Source: JAKFFN01 sp036675025 (GTDB lineage Bacteria; Sumerlaeota; Sumerlaeia; Sumerlaeales; Sumerlaeaceae). From it: a stretch of 5,256 nt of DNA. Numbering within the stretch: the stretch's first letter is position 1; every line of letters begins with the position of its first letter. Of the stretch, positions 1 to 5,256 are shown piece by piece. Position numbers and translations under genes: made by a program. The notes beneath the pieces were generated by a model, which worked only from the letters and a program-made list of their open reading frames with translations, made no database searches and had not been told where the DNA came from. Location: positions 1 through 5,256 of the forward strand of contig JAKFFN010000103.1 in assembly GCA_036675025.1 (NCBI GenBank), in the 5' to 3' direction.

Positions 1-525
1 TCATCTATTCGTTATCCCGGTGCATTTTCAAAAGCTGCGAGAGAGGTCGCTGTATCCGGAGAAACATTCTTTGAAGTAGCAAAAGATCCGGCAAGGCCGT
101 TTATAGTTTTCATTGCTGATATAAAAGTGCAGGCAGTGGGAACGGCATTTAACGTGAATAGTTTTGATAAAACGGTTACGCTGACAGAAGGAATTGTCCG
201 GGTGTCAAAAGAAAATAAATCGGTGTTATTAAAGCCGGGTCAACAGTTGGAGTCAGGCGCATGGAAAATTATTGAGGTGGAAACAGACCCTGTTACCGCA
301 CGGACCAGGAACCAGTTCAAATTTAAGAACGCGACCATTGAAGAGGTGATGCGCCCGGTGCAGCGATGGTATGATGCGAAAGTAATTTATGAAGGGAAGA
401 TCAGTTATCACTTCAATGGCACTATTGACCGAAGTGTGCCGGTATCAAAAGTTTTGGAGTTACTCGAAGGAACGGGGCATGTTCATTTTACGATTGAAGG
501 AAGTACGATCACAGTCAAAAATTAA
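1..525 (+). CDS. FecR-family anti-sigma factor, 3' part (5' end outside window)
   Basis: The reading frame is open from base 1 to the TAA at 523-525 and gives 174 residues, so the gene enters from outside the window; the GTG at 127 is an internal valine, not the start. The visible part begins inside the periplasmic FecR domain: the pattern GETFFEVAKDPARPF (residues 20-34) followed by VGTAFNV (46-52) is the family signature. A FecR C-terminal domain (DUF4974 type) follows at about residues 105-174, with FKFKNATIEEV, the RWYDAKVIYE segment and a final ITVKN strand. Missing upstream are the cytoplasmic sigma-binding region and the transmembrane helix. Family role: inner-membrane anti-sigma regulator that holds an ECF sigma factor and releases or activates it when the STN domain of a loaded outer-membrane transporter contacts its periplasmic part. 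The susC gene lies 116 bases downstream on the same strand and does carry an STN domain, which supports this pairing. The sequence is AT-richer than the later genes. Confidence 0.93.
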   Translation, partial: SSIRYPGAFSKAAREVAVSGETFFEVAKDPARPFIVFIADIKVQAVGTAFNVNSFDKTVTLTEGIVRVSKENKSVLLKPGQQLESGAWKIIEVETDPVTARTRNQFKFKNATIEEVMRPVQRWYDAKVIYEGKISYHFNGTIDRSVPVSKVLELLEGTGHVHFTIEGSTITVKN

Positions 526-530
526 ACGAA

Positions 531-590
531 GGTAATCCCAATAAAAAGCCGGAAAGTGGTGACACACTGCCCGGCGGCGCCTGGGTTACC
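531..590 (+). promoter_or_regulatory. Nested hairpin in the fecR-susC leader
   Basis: The fecR-susC gap (526-641, 116 bases) holds two nested inverted repeats. The inner hairpin has stem GCCGG (548-552), a 2x2 internal loop (AA 553-554 opposite GC 569-570), stem AGTG (555-558), a six-base loop (559-564), then CACT (565-568) and CCGGC (571-575). An outer arm, GGTAATCCCA (531-540), pairs with TGGGTTACC (582-590) with one bulged T at 536, so the whole 60 bases can fold as one stem. No run of T follows, so it does not look like a classical intrinsic terminator. It lies between a regulator and its target transporter, where it could be an RNA processing or stability element, an attenuator that lowers read-through, or a structured 5' leader of susC. 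The pairing is seen directly; the function is inferred. Confidence 0.5.
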
Positions 591-641
591 ATTGTATAAA
601 TCGAGCAAACGATTATTGTTTAACCCAAACATCTCAAAGCT

Positions 642-3600
642 ATGAAATGGCGAGGAAGAATTCTGTTTTTACTGTTATCATTTTCTTTCGTGACAGCAGC
701 ACGAAGTCAGCTTATCAGTTTTTCCGTCAATAACGAATCGCTGGGAAAAGTTTTTCTGCTGATTGAGCAACAATCAGGTCATCATTTTATTTATAGTACC
801 GAGGAGTTGTCAAAAGCAAAACCGGTTACGCTGGCAGTGACGAATGAACAGTTGACAGCGGTGCTCGATAAATGTTTTGCGGGTCAGCCGCTTCAGTATA
901 GCCTTCATGAAAAAAATATCACGGTCAAAGAAAAACCGGTTGCAACTGCAAGCCGCTCGTTGCAGGGAAGAGTTGTAAACGAACAGGGCGAACCGGTCGC
1001 GGGCATCACGATCGGCATAAAGAACTCTTCGTTGCAAACAGCGAGTGATCAGGTTGGATTGTTCAAATTGGAGAATGTTCCGGCTGCTGTAGTCTTGCTG
1101 GTCAGTGGCGCAGAGATGGAGCCGCTTGAAATCTCCGTTGGGTCCGAAACTTTTGTTCAAATTACGATTAGAGGGAGGGTTGGGACACTGGACGAAACCT
1201 ATATCATCGCTTATGGCAAATCCAGCCGGCGTTATGCCACCGGCACCGTATCCAGTTTGAAGGCAGAAGAAATTAGTAAGCACCCTGTTTCCAATGTACT
1301 GTCGGCCCTCACTGCTCGTATACCTGGCCTCCAGGTAACGCAGTTTTCGGGCGTGCCCGGCGCCCATATGCGCCTGCAGCTCCGGGGCATCAACAGCATT
1401 GCCAATGGCAACGATCCCCTGATCGTGATTGACGGCGTACCCTTTCCCGCACAGCCGCTGAATGGATCCCTGAGTGGTGGGGCCGGCGTGTCGGGAAGTC
1501 CTCTGAACTCCCTGAACCCCTCCGATATCGAAAGTGTGGAAGTGTTAAAAGACGCCGATGCGACAGCCATTTATGGATCGCGGGGTGCCAATGGCGTGAT
1601 CCTGATCACAACCAAAAAAGCTAAAGGTGCCGGCACGACAGGTAGTATTCGCTTGACCCATGGGATAGGGAAAGTAACCCGCAAACTAAATTTGCTTAAT
1701 TCCACCGAATACTTGGCCATGCGGCGGGAAGCCTTTGCCGGAGATGGATTGACACTTACCATGGCAAATGCCCGGGACTTGCTCCGCTGGGATACTACCC
1801 GTTATACGGACTGGCAGGAGGAATTGATCGGCCATACCATGACAACGACGGATGCGCAGGCTTCTTTTTCTGCCGGCACGGAACGAACGCAGATGCTGCT
1901 AAATGCCGGCTATCACCGTGAGACCACCGTTTTTCCCGATGATTTCGGGGAGCAGCGCAAGTCATTGCTGCTGACAGCGGCACACCGCAGCGATAACAGG
2001 CGGTTCAGTATCGCAGTTACGGCGGCCTACAGTCACTACCGCAGTGTGTTGCCCCAGCAGGATTTGCTCTCCGCCATTATGCTACCCCCGGTGGCCCCGG
2101 CTATTTATCAGCCGGATGGCAAGCTCAACTGGGAAAACTCTACATGGTCCAACCCGCTTGCCAGGACCAAAGCGACCTTTACTACGACAACGGAAAATGT
2201 CAATGCCAACCTGTTGCTGTCATGGGAACTGGTACGCGGTCTGCAACTGCGTCTGGCGGCGGGAGCAACCACCCTTCGCACCCAGGATCATACCCCTACA
2301 CCTGAGGGAGCGACCAACCCCGCCTTCGGGAATCAGCGTTCGGCTGGTTTTGGCGATAAGACCATTCAGACAGTGATCTCGGAACCGCAGATCGAATATA
2401 GCGGCAAGTGGGGAAAGCATACCGCTTCGCTGCTCATCGGTGCCACTGTCCAGCAAACAACCCAGCAGGCCATCTACCAGATGGGCACGGGATATACCAG
2501 CGACGCACTGCTGGGAAGCCTGTCCGCAGCCTCCGGTGTGGCGACCCTCAGCGAAACGGATAGCCGGTACCGTTATGAAGGAACATTTGCCCGACTAAAA
2601 TATACCTATGACAAGCGGTACCTGGTTAGCCTGACCGCCCGCCGGGACGGATCCAGCCGCTACGGGGAGCAAAACCGCTTTGCCAGCTTTGGCTCGGCCG
2701 CCCTGGCCTGGCTGTTTTCCGAAGAGCCCTTTCTGCGAACCGGATGGCTCAGTTTTGGAAAGCTCAAAGGCAGCGTGGGTGTCACCGGCAACGACCAGAT
2801 CGGCGACTACCGCTACCTGAAACTCTACTCACCGGCAAGCTATCCTTACCTCGGCATCATTCCCTACTATCCGGTACAGCACCATAACCCGCTTTTCAGT
2901 TGGGAAAAAGTGACCAAGCTCGAAGCAGGTCTGGACTTGGGTTTGATGAAAGATCGGTTACTGGTGGGAGTGAACTATTACCACAATACTACGCGCAACC
3001 AGTTGGTCAGCTATCCATTGCCGGCGGTAACCGGGTTTGATGGCGTATTGCAGAATGTGCCCGCAACCATCCGCAATACCGGCTGGGAATTCGACCTGAC
3101 AGTAGCGGCCGTCAACCGCCCTGCGTTTTCCTGGAAAATAACTGCTAATTGGACCATTCCGTCCAGTAAACTGCTAGCCTTTGATGGGCTCAGCACGTCT
3201 GCCTATGCCAGCAGGTACGTGATCGGTCAGCCCCTGGGCATCGCCAAAACCTACCAGTTTACTGGCGTTGATCCCGTTACGGGTGTGTATACCTTTTCAG
3301 ATCGCAACAGTGACGGGCAATTATCATCACTGGATCGGGACCGGGTGCTGGTCACGGCACAGCAGGGTTTCGGCGGGCTACAGAATATGTTGACGATGGG
3401 ACGCCTATCCATCTCTTGCCTGCTGCAGGGCGTGTTACGACAGCATACACCGGGGTACTTGTCGCTGTTTTCAAAACCCGGCGGGATGCAAAATCAACCG
3501 CATTACGTCCTGGATCGCTGGCAAACCCCGCGTGATATCAGTCCTATACAACGGTTCAGTGTATCACAGTCCGCACCCAATACCGCCTACACCCGTTATC

Positions 3601-3836
3601 AGCAAAGCGATGCCGCTTACAGCAAGGGGTCCTTCCTTCGGCTGCGGAACCTGGCGGTTGCCTGGCAATGGCGCAAGACTGTTGCCACTAAAGTAAAAAC
3701 ACCCGGGGCGACTCTTTTTATAGAAGGACACAACCTCTTTACGATAACTGGTTATGACGGGCTCGACCCGGAAAATTCGATTCAATTACTGCCGCCGCTA
3801 CGGATGATCGTCGCCGGCTGCCAGTTCACCTTTTAA
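642..3836 (+). CDS. SusC/RagA-type TonB-dependent outer-membrane transporter with STN signalling domain
   Basis: Complete protein of 1064 residues, usual for the family. ATG 642 is chosen because it is followed directly by a signal peptide (MKWRGR, hydrophobic stretch, likely cleavage near ARS-Q23); there is no Shine-Dalgarno, which is normal in Bacteroidota. Domains in order: STN at about 24-96; carboxypeptidase-regulatory-like beta-sandwich at about 107-177 (LQGRVVNEQGEPVAG); a TonB-box-like stretch DETYIIAYG (184-192); plug at about 195-325 with LQLRGINS (245-252), DPLIVIDGVP (258-267) and DADATAIYGSRGANGV (304-319); then the 22-strand-type barrel to the terminal phenylalanine, including a Ca-loop-like DRNSDGQLSSLD (887-898) and the GYDGLDPE motif near the end. 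Role: TonB-powered import of a SusD-captured oligomer across the outer membrane. The STN domain and the upstream fecR indicate that it also signals ligand binding inward to an ECF sigma factor. The substrate is not predictable. G+C content steps up within the gene around 1150-1320. Confidence 0.97.
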   Translation: MKWRGRILFLLLSFSFVTAARSQLISFSVNNESLGKVFLLIEQQSGHHFIYSTEELSKAKPVTLAVTNEQLTAVLDKCFAGQPLQYSLHEKNITVKEKPVATASRSLQGRVVNEQGEPVAGITIGIKNSSLQTASDQVGLFKLENVPAAVVLLVSGAEMEPLEISVGSETFVQITIRGRVGTLDETYIIAYGKSSRRYATGTVSSLKAEEISKHPVSNVLSALTARIPGLQVTQFSGVPGAHMRLQLRGINSIANGNDPLIVIDGVPFPAQPLNGSLSGGAGVSGSPLNSLNPSDIESVEVLKDADATAIYGSRGANGVILITTKKAKGAGTTGSIRLTHGIGKVTRKLNLLNSTEYLAMRREAFAGDGLTLTMANARDLLRWDTTRYTDWQEELIGHTMTTTDAQASFSAGTERTQMLLNAGYHRETTVFPDDFGEQRKSLLLTAAHRSDNRRFSIAVTAAYSHYRSVLPQQDLLSAIMLPPVAPAIYQPDGKLNWENSTWSNPLARTKATFTTTTENVNANLLLSWELVRGLQLRLAAGATTLRTQDHTPTPEGATNPAFGNQRSAGFGDKTIQTVISEPQIEYSGKWGKHTASLLIGATVQQTTQQAIYQMGTGYTSDALLGSLSAASGVATLSETDSRYRYEGTFARLKYTYDKRYLVSLTARRDGSSRYGEQNRFASFGSAALAWLFSEEPFLRTGWLSFGKLKGSVGVTGNDQIGDYRYLKLYSPASYPYLGIIPYYPVQHHNPLFSWEKVTKLEAGLDLGLMKDRLLVGVNYYHNTTRNQLVSYPLPAVTGFDGVLQNVPATIRNTGWEFDLTVAAVNRPAFSWKITANWTIPSSKLLAFDGLSTSAYASRYVIGQPLGIAKTYQFTGVDPVTGVYTFSDRNSDGQLSSLDRDRVLVTAQQGFGGLQNMLTMGRLSISCLLQGVLRQHTPGYLSLFSKPGGMQNQPHYVLDRWQTPRDISPIQRFSVSQSAPNTAYTRYQQSDAAYSKGSFLRLRNLAVAWQWRKTVATKVKTPGATLFIEGHNLFTITGYDGLDPENSIQLLPPLRMIVAGCQFTF

Positions 3837-3846
3837 TCAAGCAACG

Positions 3847-5217
3847 ATGAAATACCTGAATCTATATATCTTCATACTGCTGTTCCTGCCGGGTTGCAAA
3901 AAATACCTTGAGCCCGGCACACCCGGCACGCAACTCGATGATGCGGCCGTCTTCCGCAGCGATGCGACGGCGACGGCGGCTATGCTTTCGGTCTATGGAA
4001 GGATGGAGCTGGACGATCTGGCTTATATGCAAATTGTGCTCTCCGGCCTTTCGGCCGACGAATTGACCGACTATTCAGCAGCCGGTCCCAATATCGACCT
4101 GGCCACTAACAACCTGACGGCTGATAATCCTTTGATTCTGGCACACTGGAAAAACTGGTATAAATACATTTATCAGGCCAGTGCCGTGATTGAAGGCGTT
4201 GCGGGTAATTCAGCGCTCTCTCCCGCAGTGGCACGTCAGCTCGAAGGTGAGGCGCGCTTCGTCCGGGCTTTTTGTTATTTCTATCTCTTCAATTTATTTG
4301 GGGACGTACCGCTGGCAACAACCACCGATTACCGGGTCAATGCGCTATTACCACGTTCGACGACTGTAGCGGTAAATAACTTTATTGATACGGAGCTCGC
4401 TACGGCTATTACCCTTTTGGCAGAGGATTACCTGACTGCGCTTCATGAGCCCGGTACCGAACGCGTACGTCCGAATAAGGGCGCCGCCCGGGCCTTGCTG
4501 GTACGGCAGCATATTTACCACCAGCGTTGGCAAGAGGCCGAAGCGCTGGCAACCGCTGTGCTGAATGAAACTGCGCGGTATGAACTACTGGCTGACTTGG
4601 ATGCCGTGTTTCAAAAAAACAGCCGGGAAGCGATCTGGCAGTGGCAGAACCAGTTTCCCGAATACAATTCATCGGTGGGGGCGCAGCTGATTCTCATCGC
4701 GACGCCCACGACAGAAACGGTGAGCACGGAGCTGTTAAACGATTTGCCGTTGGGCGATGCCCGCCGGACCCATTGGATCGGCGTCTTTAATGATGGTGTG
4801 ACGGATTATTGTTTCCCGTTCAAGTACAAGGTGAAACAAACAACATCCGCCGTTACCGAATATACCATGGTGATTCGGCTGGCCGAGCAATACCTGCTGC
4901 GGTCGGAGGCCAGGGCCAGGCTGGACCAGTTGCCACAGGCCGAAAGCGACTTGAATGCTGTTCGCAGCCGCGCCGGTCTCTCACCGGTCACTGGGCTTTC
5001 ACGCACAGCCTTGCTGGATAGCATCCACACCGAACGCCGGCGTGAGCTTTTCGGGGAGTTTGGTGACCGCTGGCTCGACCTGAAACGGTTGGGCAAAGCC
5101 TCACAGGTGCTGGGACCGCTCAAAGCGCCCAACTGGGTTGTCACTGATTCGTTGTACCCGGTTCCCCAGGTGGAGCGCTTGCTGAACCCGCAGCTTACCC
5201 AAAACGCTGGGTATTGA
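3847..5217 (+). CDS. SusD/RagB-type surface lipoprotein, substrate-binding partner of SusC
   Basis: Complete protein of 456 residues, at the short end for SusD proteins. It opens with a lipoprotein signal peptide: a hydrophobic stretch then lipobox LPGC, with the lipidated cysteine at residue 17 followed by KKYLEP. Family motifs run along the whole length: SVYGRMELDD and GLSADELTDY in the N-terminal SusD-like part, GEARFVRAF (134-142) and LFGDVPL (150-156) in the TPR-like helices, NKGAARALLVRQHIY, RLAEQYLLRSEAR (344-356), the ERRRELFGEFGDRWLDLKR signature (396-414) and the terminal NPQLTQNAGY (447-456). Family role: lipid-anchored on the cell surface, it caps the SusC barrel, binds glycan or another oligomer and opens like a lid to hand it over. 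The start lies 10 bases after the susC stop, so the two are almost certainly one transcript and probably translationally coupled. No frame break or missing signature was seen. The ligand is unknown. Confidence 0.96.
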   Translation: MKYLNLYIFILLFLPGCKKYLEPGTPGTQLDDAAVFRSDATATAAMLSVYGRMELDDLAYMQIVLSGLSADELTDYSAAGPNIDLATNNLTADNPLILAHWKNWYKYIYQASAVIEGVAGNSALSPAVARQLEGEARFVRAFCYFYLFNLFGDVPLATTTDYRVNALLPRSTTVAVNNFIDTELATAITLLAEDYLTALHEPGTERVRPNKGAARALLVRQHIYHQRWQEAEALATAVLNETARYELLADLDAVFQKNSREAIWQWQNQFPEYNSSVGAQLILIATPTTETVSTELLNDLPLGDARRTHWIGVFNDGVTDYCFPFKYKVKQTTSAVTEYTMVIRLAEQYLLRSEARARLDQLPQAESDLNAVRSRAGLSPVTGLSRTALLDSIHTERRRELFGEFGDRWLDLKRLGKASQVLGPLKAPNWVVTDSLYPVPQVERLLNPQLTQNAGY

Positions 5218-5256
5218 CCAGTCCCTTGTAATAGTATTCTAAAATTTAAAACAATC
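5218..5256. other. AT-rich intergenic end of window, no terminator seen
   Basis: After the susD TGA the remaining 39 bases are strongly AT-rich and contain no open frame that can be judged. The only inverted repeat is CTGG/CCAG spanning the stop codon (about 5207-5221), four base pairs with a loop of about seven and no T-run after it, too weak for an intrinsic terminator. The stretch could be the leader of a further gene in the same operon. Confidence 0.4.

Noticed and set aside
127..525. A 132-residue reading frame starting at GTG 127 taken as a small complete gene
   Set aside because: The same frame is open back to base 1 and the upstream codons encode conserved FecR residues (GETFFEVAKDPARPF), so the GTG is an internal valine codon and the gene is cut by the window edge.
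548..575. Intrinsic terminator after fecR
   Set aside because: The stem is convincing but is followed by GGCGCCTGGG rather than a T-run, and an A-run precedes it. A minus-strand terminator (A-run before becoming U-run after) would be geometrically possible, but no minus-strand gene ends here.
810..1367. 185-residue reading frame on the minus strand inside susC
   Set aside because: It lies wholly opposite a strongly conserved coding region, has no recognisable domain and no leader, and is a by-product of the codon pattern on the + strand.
1232..1570. 112-residue minus-strand frame opposite the SusC plug
   Set aside because: It is antisense to the most conserved part of SusC and shows no motif of its own.
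2044..2376. 110-residue + strand frame in another phase inside the susC barrel
   Set aside because: Cys/Pro/Arg-rich shadow translation inside an intact gene, with no independent support.
3837..3846. Promoter or regulatory site between susC and susD
   Set aside because: The gap is only 10 bases with no recognisable element; co-transcription is the simple reading.
3961..3983. Short GCGACG/GCGGC repeat near the susD 5' end
   Set aside because: A few GC-rich alanine and threonine codons in a conserved helix, too short to be a functional or unstable repeat.
4409..5144. Minus-strand frames of 87 and 112 residues and a + strand 70-residue frame inside susD
   Set aside because: All overlap conserved SusD signatures and have no recognisable domain, so they are shadows.

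Overview
The window is a piece of a Bacteroidota polysaccharide- or glycan-uptake locus, most likely from a soil or aquatic Chitinophagaceae/Sphingobacteriia-type genome. This rests on a SusC/SusD pair preceded by a FecR-type anti-sigma factor, starts without Shine-Dalgarno sequences, and SusC/SusD motif spellings (IAYG, GVDPVTG, NQPHYVLDRW, LTQNAGY) that I associate with that group. The taxonomic call is recognition from memory, not a search. All genes lie on the + strand, and there are no tRNA, rRNA, CRISPR, transposase or integrase signals.

Layout. Bases 1-525 are the 3' part of a fecR-like gene whose 5' end lies outside the window. Bases 526-641 are an intergenic leader with a nested hairpin (531-590). 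Bases 642-3836 encode a complete 1064-residue SusC-type TonB-dependent transporter with an N-terminal STN signalling domain. After a 10-base gap, bases 3847-5217 encode a complete 456-residue SusD-type surface lipoprotein. The last 39 bases are AT-rich and non-coding, and there is no convincing terminator, so the operon may continue downstream.

How the parts work together (family knowledge plus inference). SusD sits on the outer face of the outer membrane as a lid over the SusC barrel, binds an oligomeric ligand and delivers it to SusC, which imports it with TonB energy. The STN domain of SusC reaches into the periplasm and can contact the C-terminal periplasmic domain of FecR. FecR in turn controls an ECF sigma factor, presumably encoded just upstream of the window. 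This makes the locus a ligand-sensing trans-envelope signalling uptake system. The substrate cannot be read from this sequence because no enzyme is present.

The system type is well known and I see no clearly undescribed machine. The points worth a second look are the nested hairpin in the fecR-susC leader, a base-composition step inside susC near the border between its signalling and transport halves, and visible similarity between the C-terminal domain of FecR and the STN domain of the adjacent SusC.
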